Shown: one piece after another, positions 17,972 through 26,107 of the stretch
Layout of the letters: the number at the start of each line of letters is the position of its first letter
How positions within the stretch are numbered: position 1 is the stretch's first letter
Translations under genes and position numbers: made by a program
Origin: CAWKMN01 sp963850765
Lineage (GTDB): Bacteria; Chloroflexota; Anaerolineae; Aggregatilineales; Aggregatilineaceae
Length of the DNA: 64,000 nt
Reading direction: 5' to 3'
NCBI GenBank assembly: GCA_963850765.1
Contig: CAWKMN010000003.1
Location: 1,656,446-1,720,445 of the forward strand
Notes under the pieces: generated by a model
What the model was told of the DNA's origin: nothing
Database searches by the model: none
Seen by the model: the letters and a program-made list of their open reading frames with translations, nothing else

Positions 17972-18015
17972 CCAAACAGAACAAACAGCCGGATGCTCGT
18001 GTGAATCCGGCTGTT
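17972..18015 (-). terminator. hairpin terminator between ssb and DUF3467
   Basis: A perfect 11-bp stem (17984-17994 with 18005-18015, AACAGCCGGAT/ATCCGGCTGTT) is followed on the minus strand by a T-rich stretch. A second 8-bp hairpin, ACGCGTGA/TCACGCGT, lies at about 18032-18051. They could limit read-through from ssb. Confidence 0.65.
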
Positions 18016-18059
18016 GTCTACTATACCGCACGACGCGTGATGTTTCACGCGTTGGGTCA

Positions 18060-18453
18060 TCAGAACGGCAGATCGCCTTCTTCGGTGGGATAATTCCCGC
18101 CGGCCTCTGCTGCCTTCGCCTCGGCGGCTGAGGAATTGAAAGTCACGGGCCGTCAGTTCCAGGGACGCGCGAGGGGTGCCATCCTGGGCCGTGTAAGCCG
18201 ATGCCTTGACTTCGCCCGTCACCATGATCTGCATCCCTTTTTTGACGTACTGGTTGGCCGTCTCCGCCATGTCGCGCCACGCGCTGACCTTGAACCAGGT
18301 CGTTTCCTCACGCTGCTCATTACTGCTGCGATCATTCCAACGCCGCGAGACGGCCACGCTGAAATCACAAACGGCTACCCCACTCGACGTATAACGGAGT
18401 TCGGGGTCGCGTCCGACATTGCCAATGATAATGGTGTACTGGTAACCGGCCAT
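18060..18453 (-). CDS. ssb: single-stranded DNA-binding protein (frameshifted near the end)
   Basis: OB-fold protein of about 131 residues that coats ssDNA in replication and repair. The start GYQYTIIIGNVGRDPELRYT, WFKVSAWRDMAETANQYVKKG and LELTARDFQFLSRR are typical. A one-base shift between about 18105 and 18130 hides the true end: in the restored frame it reads NYPTEEGDLPF then stop at 18060, the conserved acidic tip that recruits partner proteins. The linker is short and Gly/Glu-rich. AAGGAG lies upstream of ATG 18453, and a good promoter with a possible SOS box precedes it. Confidence 0.9.
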
Positions 18454-18495
18454 AGGTGTGTATGCTCCTTGCCCTTGCGCTCAAATGGTCCTTAT

Positions 18496-18524
18496 AGTAT
18501 AGCGGATTTAGAACTTTTGTTCAA
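18496..18524 (-). promoter_or_regulatory. ssb promoter overlapping a GAAC-N4-GTTC (SOS-type) box
   Basis: On the minus strand TTGAAC (18524-18519), a 17-base spacer and TATACT (18501-18496) form a near-consensus promoter. GAACTTTTGTTC (18511-18522 on plus) overlaps the -35. GAAC-N4-GTTC is the core of the LexA box used by Gram-positive bacteria and relatives; ssb is a known SOS target in many species. Confidence 0.65.
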
Positions 18525-18540
18525 ATCCTTCAGGTGTAAT

Positions 18541-19995
18541 TTACCGGCGCGCTTCGATCTCTGCGGTCAGGAGACGCTGCACCGCCTGAGCATCGCCCCG
18601 CCCCTTGAGCGTGCGCATCACCATACCCATCAGGAACTTCAGCACTTTCTCTTCGCCGGCCAGATAACGCGCCACTTCGCCGGGCTGCTCGTCCAGCACA
18701 GCGCGGATCGCCCCGATCAGCGCGCTTTCGTCGCTCACCTGGGCCAACCCGCGTTCCTGTACCAATGCCGCCGGGTCGCCGCCTTCAGCGTACAGGGTAA
18801 CTAACAACTGTCTGGCTGTATTATGGTTGATGGTGCCCTTCTGCACCAGCGATACGAGCCCGGCGAGCGCCTGCGGCGTGAGTTTGATCGAGCCGATCGA
18901 GTTCGCGGTCGCGGCCCTCATCGTTCATCTGGCGGAAGACCTCGCCAATGATGTAGTTGGCAAGCTGCTTGGGATCGCCGCCTGCGTTGACCGCCGCCTC
19001 AAAATAATCGGCGACGGCCTGATCGGCCACCAGCACCGACGCATCATAACGGCTCAGCCCAAAGTTGCTGATGAAGCGATCGCGCTTGGCGTCGGGCAGT
19101 TCGGGCAGGATGGCGCGGACTTCGCCCACCCAGTCGCGGCTGATGACCAGCGACGGGCAGATCCGGCTCCGGGAAGTAGCGGTAATCGTCGGCGCTCTCT
19201 TTCACGCGCTGCAGTACCGTCGTCTGGCGCGCTTCGTCCCAGCCCAGCGTCGCCTGCTGCACCTGCCCACCCTGACTCGTAGACCTGAATCTGCCGCTCG
19301 ATCTCATAGGCCGTCGCGCGCGCCACGCTGCGGATGCTGTTCAGGTTCTTGATCTCGGTGCGGGTGCGGAGTTCGCTCGACCCGGCCGGGCGCACGCTGA
19401 TATTCGGCTCCATGCGCAGCACGCCTTTGCTCATATCGCCGCTGTTCACACCCAGGTAGCGCAGGATGGCGCGCAGCTTGCGCGCATAGGCTTCGGCCTC
19501 TTCCGCACTGTGCAGGTCCGGCTCCGTCACGATTTCCAGCAGCGGCACGCCTGCGCGGTTGAGATCCACCAGGCTGTGACTGTTGACATGAGTCAGCTTG
19601 CCGGTGTCTTCTTCCAGATGCGCGCGCCGGATACCGATCCGTTTGCTAAAGCCGCCCGGCAGATCGATCTCCATCCAGCCATCGACGGCCAGCGGATACT
19701 CGTACTGGCTGATCTGATACCCCTTGGGGAGATCGGGATAAAAGTAACTCTTGCGAGCGAACTGGTTAAACTCCGGGATGGTACAGTTGAGCGCCAGCCC
19801 GACCCGGATGCCCAGTTCCACCGCCTGATAATTGATGACGGGCAGCACGCCCGGCATCCCCAGGCAGACCGGGCAGACGCAGGTATTTGGCTCGGCGGAT
19901 GTGCTGTCTACCACGGCACAGGAACAGAACATCTTGGAGGCGGTTTCAAGCTCGGCGTGGACTTCCAGACCGATCACAGGTTCATAAGCGGGCAT
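18541..19995 (-). CDS. gatB: Asp-tRNA(Asn)/Glu-tRNA(Gln) amidotransferase subunit B (frameshifted)
   Basis: About 484 residues in total. The intact first part (19995-~19275) shows YEPVIGLEVHAEL, CPVCLGMPGVLPVIN, the zinc-site Cys pairs, ARKSYFYPDLPKGYQISQY and EIKNLNSIRSVARA. The rest is split: QVQQATLGWDEARQTTVLQRVKE with YRYFPEPDLP (19275-~19150), EVRAILPELPDAKRDRF to IGEVFRQMNDEG (19129-~18920), and the YqeY-like tail SIKLTPQALAGLVSLVQKGTI (to 18541). Three one-base shifts are inferred near 19275, 19150 and 18915. The enzyme transamidates misacylated Glu-tRNA(Gln) or Asp-tRNA(Asn); gatA and gatC are not nearby. Confidence 0.9.
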
Positions 19996-20134
19996 GACAC
20001 GATAGCCTCTGGCCGGAACACATCAGGGTCAACACGCCTAGAGCATAGCCTTTGTTCGGCTCCCCGTCAACGTCCGAACGGGCCTCACGTCTATCGCTCA
20101 GCGGTCAGCCAAAAGTAAATGTGAGCTCAATCTC

Positions 20135-20220
20135 GTAGGGGAGCACCACCGGGCAACCGGGCTTTCACGGCGCTTCTGGCTTTTCGTTTTTACAAGCTGA
20201 ATGCTGATAGCTGATTGCAC
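20135..20220. repeat. partial palindromic repeat plus GCTGATAGCTGA word
   Basis: GTAGGGGAGCACCACCGGGCAACCGGGC (from 20135) is a degenerate member of the GTAGGGG palindrome class. It is followed by AAGCTGAATGCTGATAGCTGA (about 20194-20214), a word that recurs in both orientations at 25.83-25.95 kb. Confidence 0.55.
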
Positions 20221-20924
20221 TAATCGTCAGTGTTCGTCCACGGCGGGCTGATCTCAACCAGTACCGTGGGGTTGTAATCGCGCCGCCACGCATCCGGGTG
20301 CTTGGGATCGGTGAAGCGGGCCATATCCGTGCCGGGCTTCCAGGTGGTGCCGTCCGGGAGCACACTCGCGTCGCTGAAGATCGCGCCGGTCAGATTGGCC
20401 TCCTGAAGAATCGCGTCCTGTAGATTTGCGGCGGTCAGGTTCGTATCGCGCAGATTAGCCCGCCAGAAATGCGTGCCTTGCAGGTTCGTGCGGAAGAGAT
20501 CCGCGCCCTGTAAATTCGCCGCCGCGAGCAGCGCCTCTTGCAGATCCGCATCGCGCAGCTTGGCCCCCTGCCAGTTCGCGCCGCTCAGGTAGGCTCCACG
20601 CAGCAACTCATCGTACAACCAGCCGAGATTGCCCAGTTCTTCGATGGCGGCCAGCGCGACGTTGTTCACCCGGCTGCGCAGCCGTGGGATCATCTCGCAG
20701 TTGAGCAGCTTGCGCTCGTCGCTGCGATTCAACACCTGATCCACCAGGACAAACGCGGCGACCGCCCCGGCCATCTCCAGGCCAAAATGCATGATCAGGT
20801 CTTCCCACTGGTTGGAGAGCAGCGCGCCGGTCAGCGCCGAAAACAGCGCCACCGTCACCAGGACAAACAGGGTTTGCCGCGTGGTGCCGCTTTGTGACAG
20901 CCACCAATTCCGCCGCTTATTCAT
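20220..20924 (-). CDS. membrane-anchored pentapeptide repeat protein
   Basis: About 234 residues. Two N-terminal membrane helices (~15-35 and ~45-70) are followed by a helical linker and then pentapeptide repeats A(D/N)LxX from ~110 to 185 (for example AYLSGANWQGAKLRDADLQEA). Pentapeptide repeats form a right-handed beta-helix; membrane-anchored versions are common in cyanobacteria and Chloroflexota and have no single function. ATG at 20924 has GGAGG 5 bases upstream; in-frame starts at 20936 and 20945 are less likely. The last ~40 residues are not repeats and include a PDGTTWKPGTDMARFTDP segment often seen at the end of such proteins. Confidence 0.8.
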   Translation of the reverse strand: MNKRRNWWLSQSGTTRQTLFVLVTVALFSALTGALLSNQWEDLIMHFGLEMAGAVAAFVLVDQVLNRSDERKLLNCEMIPRLRSRVNNVALAAIEELGNLGWLYDELLRGAYLSGANWQGAKLRDADLQEALLAAANLQGADLFRTNLQGTHFWRANLRDTNLTAANLQDAILQEANLTGAIFSDASVLPDGTTWKPGTDMARFTDPKHPDAWRRDYNPTVLVEISPPWTNTDD

Positions 20925-21018
20925 GATCGCCTCCATCGGTGTCATGTCGCTTGTGCCTGCATCATAGCGTATTTCAAGAGAGGCTGCTTGGACGCGCTGA
21001 GTGATTGGACCAGACCAG

Positions 21019-21047
21019 TTTACGCACGCCAGTGGCTAGTGTACAAT
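21019..21047 (+). promoter_or_regulatory. promoter of the 21-25 kb operon
   Basis: TTTACG (21019-21024), a 17-base spacer and TACAAT (21042-21047) lie about 40 bases before the first gene. Confidence 0.5.
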
Positions 21048-21088
21048 TCAAGCCTGGCGCTCGAAAACAATTGTTAAAGGCACAATGG

Positions 21089-21616
21089 ATGAAAACACGC
21101 GTGTTAGTGGTCGATGATGAGTTGGACACTCTGAATTTACTGCGCACGATTCTGGACATCAGCGGCTATGCCCCGATCACGACCCTGAACTCGGTCGATG
21201 CGGTTGGGCTGGCCGAAGTCGAAAAGCCAGACGTGGTGCTGCTCGACATTATGATGCCCAAGCTCGACGGCTTTACGCTCTGCAAAATGCTGCGCGCCAA
21301 CGTCGCGACCCGGACCCTGCCGATCATCTTCGTCACGGCCTACGAGGCGCTGGACATCGAAGAGCGGCGCATCGAAGCCGGGGCGAACAAAATCATCAAC
21401 AAGCCGATCGATATGGATGTCCTGATCCAGACCATTGACATGGTATTAAAAGAGCCAGTCGTCATGTCGACGCCTGTTCCAGCGGTTCCCACCCAGACCG
21501 CGCCCGACGCGCCATCCGACGGAAATGCTGCTAAAACTCAGGAAGGGGCACCTGCCGCTGCTCATCCGGCGGCGCAGCTCAGGCGATTCTTCGGCAGACG
21601 AAAGGATAAAGAATAA
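21089..21616 (+). CDS. receiver-domain response regulator without output domain
   Basis: About 175 residues. The receiver domain (1-~122) has the acidic pair VVDDE, phospho-acceptor Asp in VVLLDIMMPK and the conserved Lys in INKPID. The rest is a Pro/Ala/Thr-rich linker ending in a basic RRFFGRRKDKE; no DNA-binding domain is present. ATG at 21089 follows AAAGG; the open frame to 21005 lacks a site and covers the promoter. The next gene starts 2 bases after the stop, and a third follows, so this regulator is co-transcribed with a dehydrogenase and a tRNA nucleotidyltransferase. No kinase is adjacent. Confidence 0.85.
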   Translation: MKTRVLVVDDELDTLNLLRTILDISGYAPITTLNSVDAVGLAEVEKPDVVLLDIMMPKLDGFTLCKMLRANVATRTLPIIFVTAYEALDIEERRIEAGANKIINKPIDMDVLIQTIDMVLKEPVVMSTPVPAVPTQTAPDAPSDGNAAKTQEGAPAAAHPAAQLRRFFGRRKDKE

Positions 21617-21618
21617 CC

Positions 21619-22698
21619 GTGGAACAGCGTCATACCATTGTCGTGATGCAGGGCGACCAGACCGGCCAGGAACTTCTGGACGAGGCGCTGCGCGTGCTGG
21701 CCCCGCCTATTTTGCCGCCGAATGTCGATTTCCGGGTTTTTGATCTCTCGCTCGAAAACCGGCGCGCGACGAAGAACAAGGTCGTCTACGACGCCGCCGA
21801 CGCTGTCCGCAATACCGGGTTGGGACTGAAAGCGGCGACCATCACCCCTGGAGACCCGCAGGATGTTGGCAGCCCCAACGCGATCTTGCGTGAGGCCAGC
21901 AACGCCCAGGTGATTCTGCGGGTGGGGCGTCGGCTTCCGCCGGTGCGCCCGATTGGGGGTATCCACTCCCCGATTGCCGTGGTGCGTATGGCCGTCGGTG
22001 ATACGTATGGCGCGAAAGAATGGCGCGAGGGCGAGGGGCTGGACGAAGTCGCCTTCCGCACCGACCAGATCAACCGCCGCACCTGCCGCATCGTGGCGGA
22101 ATATGCCTTCCGCTATGCGCAGCAGCACGCGGCTAAAGTCTTTGGCGGGCCGAAGTACACCGTCAGCCCGGTATACGAGGGGATGTTCAAAGAAGAACTG
22201 GACGCCGCCGCCCAACGGTATCCCTCGGTGCGCTACGACCCGCAGTTGATCGACGCGACGTATGCGCTGCTGCTCGAAACCAGCGGCGAAGCGCTTGTCA
22301 TCCCGGCCATGAACCGCGACGGCGATAACCTGTCGGATCTGGTGCTGAAGATGTTCGGCACGATTGCCGGCTCGGAATCGGTGATTCTCAGCTTTGACGA
22401 GAATCTGGAACGCTGCGCGGCGATCGCGGAAGCGCCCCACGGGACCGCGCCCTCGCTGTTCGGCAAGAATCTGGCGAACCCCGTAGCGATGATCATGGCC
22501 GCGGCGACACTGCTCAGTTACATCGAGGAGGAAGCCACAACGCGCGCCAGCCGCGCCATCCGCGAATCCGCGCTCGAAGCGGTGTATGACGGCGTGCGGA
22601 CAGCGGATCTCGGCGGGCGCGCCACGACAACCGAATTCACGGACGAGGTGATCCGGCGGGCGCAGGCCAAGCTCGCCGTCTGGGACGCCCTGGGGTAA
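21619..22698 (+). CDS. isocitrate/isopropylmalate dehydrogenase family protein
   Basis: Protein of 359 residues, beta-decarboxylating dehydrogenase fold. Supporting motifs are the opening VVMQGDQTGQELLDEALRVL, RTDQINRRTCRIVAEYAFRYA near residue 150, a late DGDNLSDLVLKMFGTIAGSES segment near the metal-binding region, and EAPHGTAPSLFGKNLANPVAM near 275. The usual substrate loop is altered compared with true isocitrate and isopropylmalate enzymes (VRPIGGIHSP replaces the classic arginine-rich stretch), so the substrate is uncertain. Start is GTG 21619. The gene is in the middle of a three-gene operon. Confidence 0.8.
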   Translation: MEQRHTIVVMQGDQTGQELLDEALRVLAPPILPPNVDFRVFDLSLENRRATKNKVVYDAADAVRNTGLGLKAATITPGDPQDVGSPNAILREASNAQVILRVGRRLPPVRPIGGIHSPIAVVRMAVGDTYGAKEWREGEGLDEVAFRTDQINRRTCRIVAEYAFRYAQQHAAKVFGGPKYTVSPVYEGMFKEELDAAAQRYPSVRYDPQLIDATYALLLETSGEALVIPAMNRDGDNLSDLVLKMFGTIAGSESVILSFDENLERCAAIAEAPHGTAPSLFGKNLANPVAMIMAAATLLSYIEEEATTRASRAIRESALEAVYDGVRTADLGGRATTTEFTDEVIRRAQAKLAVWDALG

Positions 22699-22703
22699 CA
22701 CGC

Positions 22704-25394
22704 TTGTCCAAACCGCAGAAGTTGATCCTGACGCACGACAACGCCGACTTCGACGCCATCGCGTCGATGCTGGCCGCGCACAAACTCGACCCGGAAGCCG
22801 TGCCGGTGCTGCCGCAGCGTGTCAATCGCAACGTGGAGCACTTCCTCAATCTGTACGGCGGGGCGCTGCCCTTTGTGCCGCGCGCTGACCTGAAGCGGGG
22901 TGCGCCAGTTGAACAGGCGACGGTGGTCGATACGCAGTCCTTTTCGACGGCGCGCGGTATGCGGCAGGATACGCCGGTTCATTTTATCGATCACCACCCC
23001 CTGACCCGTGAACTCAGCGAGAACCAGCAGTTCAGCGGCGAGATCGTGGGCGCGGCGACGACGCTGCTGGTCGAACAGATCCGCGCGCGCGGCATGAGCA
23101 TCGAACCAATCGAGGCGACGCTGCTGCTGCTCGGCATCTACGAGGATACGGGGTCGCTGATCTACGGGACGACTACCGCACGCGACATCCGCTGCGCAGC
23201 GTGGCTGGTCGAGCGCGGCGCGAATCTCGACGTGGTGCGCGAATTCATCCAGCACCCACTGACGCCCGAACAGCGCCGGCTGTATGAAACCCTGCTCGAA
23301 CAGACGGAAACGCATATCGTTAACGGGCATGTCGTCGTGCTGGCCCAGGCGCGCATATCGCACCCGGTGGACGAGATCGCCACGCTGGCGCACAAGCTGC
23401 GCGAGCTGTATGAGCCGGGCGCGGTGTTTGTGTTGGTGCAGCTCAACGGCGATATTCAACTGGTGGCGCGCGGCACGACGGACGCCATCGACGTTTCGAC
23501 CATCGCCAAGCGCTATGGTGGGGGCGGGCACGGCCGCGCCGCCGCCGCGCTGATCCGCAGCCGGTCCGTCGAGGACGTAGGCCAGGAGATTCTGCGCGTG
23601 CTGCCGGAGATCATCGTCGCGTCGGTTCGCGTCGAGTCGCTGATGTCGATGGGCGCGCAGACTGTCCGTGCCAGCGAGCAGGTCAAAACGGCGGTGGACC
23701 GGATGCGCCGCACCGGGCATGAGGGTTTCCCCGTGCTCGAAAATGGGCAGGTCGTTGGGCTGCTCACCCGGCGCGACGTGGATCGCGCCATGAGTCACGG
23801 CATGGGCCATCAGGTTGTCAGGCAGATCATGGAAGCCGGGCAGATCACGGTCAAGCCGAGCGACTCAATTGAAGTCGTGCAGCAGCGCATGATGCGATCC
23901 GGCTGGGGGCAGATCCCCGTGGTGGACGACAACGGCGCGCTGCTCGGCATCGTCACACGGACGGATCTGATCAAACGCTGGGGGCAGCAGGCCGATCTCG
24001 CCCGGCGGGACGAGATGAGCCACCGGATGCAGGCCGCGGTATCGGCGGGGATGTGGCGGCTGATCCAGGCTGTGGCGCAGGAAGCACAGCAGCGGCGCGT
24101 GGGAGTGTACGTGGTGGGCGGTTTCGTGCGCGATATGCTGCTGCGCGTGCCGAATCACCACGACATCGATCTGGTGGTCGAAGGCGACGCGATCGAACTG
24201 GTGCGCGCGATCCGGCAGGCGCACGGCGGCGAGATGCGCAGCCATGCCCAGTTTGGCACGGCGAAATGGCTGCTCGACAACTCGGTGGCGCGCGCGCTGG
24301 GTGTGGATCTGGTCGAGGCATGCTGGCCGGAGTCCATCGATTTTGTCTCAGCACGCACGGAGTTTTACGAAGAGCCGAGCGCCCTGCCCACCGTCGAACG
24401 CAGCTCGATCAAGCTGGATCTGCACCGCCGCGATTTTACGATCAACACGCTGGCGATCCGCCTCTCACCGGAGCCGATGGGCGAACTGCTGGACTTTTAC
24501 GGCGGCGAGCAAGATCTGCGCGACGGTCTGATCCGCGTACTGCACAGCCTGAGTTTTGTGGACGATGCCACGCGCATGCTGCGCGCCGTGCGGCTGGAAC
24601 AGCGCCTTGGTTTTACCATCGAACCGCGCACCGAGGAGTTGATTCGCAGCGCCCTGCCCCTGCTGGAACGCGTCAGCGGGGATCGCGTGCGCCACGAGCT
24701 GCGGCTGATCCTGGCCGAAGAACAGCCGCTCCGTATGCTCGTCCGCTTGCAGGAGCTTGGCATCCTGGGCGCGCTGCACCCCGATCTGCGCGTCGATGAC
24801 TGGGTGCGCGCGACGTGCCGCGCCGTGCGCGAAGCGCGCCGCGATCATCCGTGGCCGTCGCTGGCCGAGTTCGATAACTGGATGCTGACGACATTCGCGC
24901 TGCTGACCGGGCGGCTCTCGCAGCCCGATCTGGAACAGCTTGGCCGGCGCTTGCAGTTCTCCCGGCCCTACCTGGATCACCTGCACGACGCCCGCACCGC
25001 GATTTCATTTTTGCCGCAGCTCAGCCATGAGCAGTTGCCGAGTGTGATCGTCCGGCTGCTCGAACCGCTGGACGAGGTCGGCTGGCTGGCGGCCTGGGCG
25101 GCCGCGCCCAACGCGCGGGCCCGCGACCAGATCACGCGCTTTGCGGCGCACTGGCGTTGGGTCAAGCCGGTGGTGACCGGGCGTGATATTCAGGCGATCA
25201 CTGGCCTCAAACCGGGTCCGGTGTACGGCGCTCTGCTGGGGCGTTTGCGCCAGGCATGGTTGGATGGCGAGATCGGCACGGCAGACGAAGAAAAGGATCT
25301 GCTGCTGAACCTGCTCCGGGAGCTGCAAGCTGCACCCGCATCCAATGGTGAGAATGGCTTGCCGATCGCGGATGAAAAGATTAATGAAAGATGA
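22704..25394 (+). CDS. DHH-CBS-tRNA nucleotidyltransferase fusion (A- or CCA-adding)
   Basis: Protein of 896 residues. Order: DHH phosphoesterase (1-~115; THDNADFDAIASM, VVDTQS, IDHHP), DHHA1 (~215-300; YGGGGHGRAAAA), two CBS domains (~315-430), poly(A) polymerase/CCA head (~465-600; GGFVRDMLL, HDIDLVVEG with the metal-binding DxD, RRDFTINTLA), and RNA-binding part (~610-690; LRAVRLEQRLGF), then a helical tail. The head adds A or CCA to tRNA 3' ends; in species that split the work this fused form is often the A-adding enzyme, but specificity is not decided by eye. The DHH part may degrade nano-RNA or cyclic dinucleotides. Start is TTG 22704, 5 bases after the upstream gene. Confidence 0.88.
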   Translation: MSKPQKLILTHDNADFDAIASMLAAHKLDPEAVPVLPQRVNRNVEHFLNLYGGALPFVPRADLKRGAPVEQATVVDTQSFSTARGMRQDTPVHFIDHHPLTRELSENQQFSGEIVGAATTLLVEQIRARGMSIEPIEATLLLLGIYEDTGSLIYGTTTARDIRCAAWLVERGANLDVVREFIQHPLTPEQRRLYETLLEQTETHIVNGHVVVLAQARISHPVDEIATLAHKLRELYEPGAVFVLVQLNGDIQLVARGTTDAIDVSTIAKRYGGGGHGRAAAALIRSRSVEDVGQEILRVLPEIIVASVRVESLMSMGAQTVRASEQVKTAVDRMRRTGHEGFPVLENGQVVGLLTRRDVDRAMSHGMGHQVVRQIMEAGQITVKPSDSIEVVQQRMMRSGWGQIPVVDDNGALLGIVTRTDLIKRWGQQADLARRDEMSHRMQAAVSAGMWRLIQAVAQEAQQRRVGVYVVGGFVRDMLLRVPNHHDIDLVVEGDAIELVRAIRQAHGGEMRSHAQFGTAKWLLDNSVARALGVDLVEACWPESIDFVSARTEFYEEPSALPTVERSSIKLDLHRRDFTINTLAIRLSPEPMGELLDFYGGEQDLRDGLIRVLHSLSFVDDATRMLRAVRLEQRLGFTIEPRTEELIRSALPLLERVSGDRVRHELRLILAEEQPLRMLVRLQELGILGALHPDLRVDDWVRATCRAVREARRDHPWPSLAEFDNWMLTTFALLTGRLSQPDLEQLGRRLQFSRPYLDHLHDARTAISFLPQLSHEQLPSVIVRLLEPLDEVGWLAAWAAAPNARARDQITRFAAHWRWVKPVVTGRDIQAITGLKPGPVYGALLGRLRQAWLDGEIGTADEEKDLLLNLLRELQAAPASNGENGLPIADEKINER

Positions 25395-25421
25395 GAGTTT
25401 TCATAAGTAGTGCGTCTTTGT

Positions 25422-25456
25422 TTGTCTAGCGAAATCAAAGTAGTGTATTATTTCGC
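25422..25456 (+). promoter_or_regulatory. promoter with inverted repeat before a cupin gene
   Basis: TTGTCT (25422-25427), an 18-base spacer and TATTAT (25446-25451) form a likely promoter. GCGAAAT (25429-25435) and ATTTCGC (25450-25456) are a perfect 7-bp inverted repeat spanning the spacer and -10, a good position for a repressor site. Confidence 0.5.
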
Positions 25457-25495
25457 GCATCGTCCAGTGAGTTTTTTTGGTGGGGGCAGACGCAT

Positions 25496-25825
25496 ATGGC
25501 AGTAGAGACGGTCCAGCCGGTGAGAGTGATCCGTTGGCACGGGGGGCAGCATCCCACTTTGGACAACATCACCCGCCTGATGAAAGCTGAAGGTCTGCGC
25601 CCGTATACGTGGGTCAATACGCCCAACTTTCGCTACCCCGTCCGCAGCCACGGTTACGACAAAACGCTCTACTGTGTTCAAGGCTCGCTCGAACTCACCT
25701 TCCCCCAGACCAAACAGCGCATCGCCTTACGTTCCGGCGACCGCGTGGACGTGCCGCACGGCGTCCGCTACAGCGCGATCATCGGTCCTGCCGGCGCGCA
25801 GTGTATCGAAGGTAGTTTGCTGTAA
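25496..25825 (+). CDS. small cupin-domain protein
   Basis: Single-domain cupin of 109 residues: VNTPNFRYPVRSHGYDKTLYCVQGSLELTF is motif 1 (with His and Tyr rather than the HxH pair) and GDRVDVPHGVRYSAIIGPAGAQCIEG is motif 2. Metal ligands are only partly conserved, so a binding role or an enzyme are both possible. GGTGGGGGC precedes ATG 25496. It stands alone, with its own promoter and inverted repeat. Confidence 0.75.
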   Translation: MAVETVQPVRVIRWHGGQHPTLDNITRLMKAEGLRPYTWVNTPNFRYPVRSHGYDKTLYCVQGSLELTFPQTKQRIALRSGDRVDVPHGVRYSAIIGPAGAQCIEGSLL

Positions 25826-25960
25826 ACTGTAAGCTATCAGCTTTCAGCTAAAAACGAAAGACCAGACGAATCTGGCAAGCTTGCTGCCGATTGGAATCCC
25901 CGTTAAGTTTTTGCTTTTAGCTGACGGCTGACCGCTGATAGCTGATGGCTGACTAGATCG
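25826..25960. repeat. AGCTGATAGCTGA-type inverted repeat region
   Basis: GCTATCAGCTTTCAGCTAAAAACGAAA (about 25832-25858) is roughly the inverse of TTTTTGCTTTTAGCTGACGG...GCTGATAGCTGATGGCTGA (25906-25952). A related word occurs at 20.19 kb. The remainder of 25961-26107 carries only CCCTGTTTTGTATTTCCG-type sequence and an RBS region; no gene is seen. Confidence 0.6.
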
Positions 25961-26107
25961 TTTGGCCAATTTGATGTACATTTGCCAGGGTGAGCCGATG
26001 GGCCGCCCTGTTTTGTATTTCCGCTGTGCGGCAGCGCCACGCCCCGTGCGTCAGCACGCTGCGCGCTGTGCCGCAGAACAGGAACCCAGAGACAAGGAGA
26101 TGCGACG

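Noticed and set aside
22518..23810. Long minus-strand open frame (430 codons) opposite the tRNA nucleotidyltransferase gene
   Set aside because: It is antisense to conserved DHH and CBS domains, is Arg/His/Gln-rich as expected for a GC-rich shadow frame, and matches no family.
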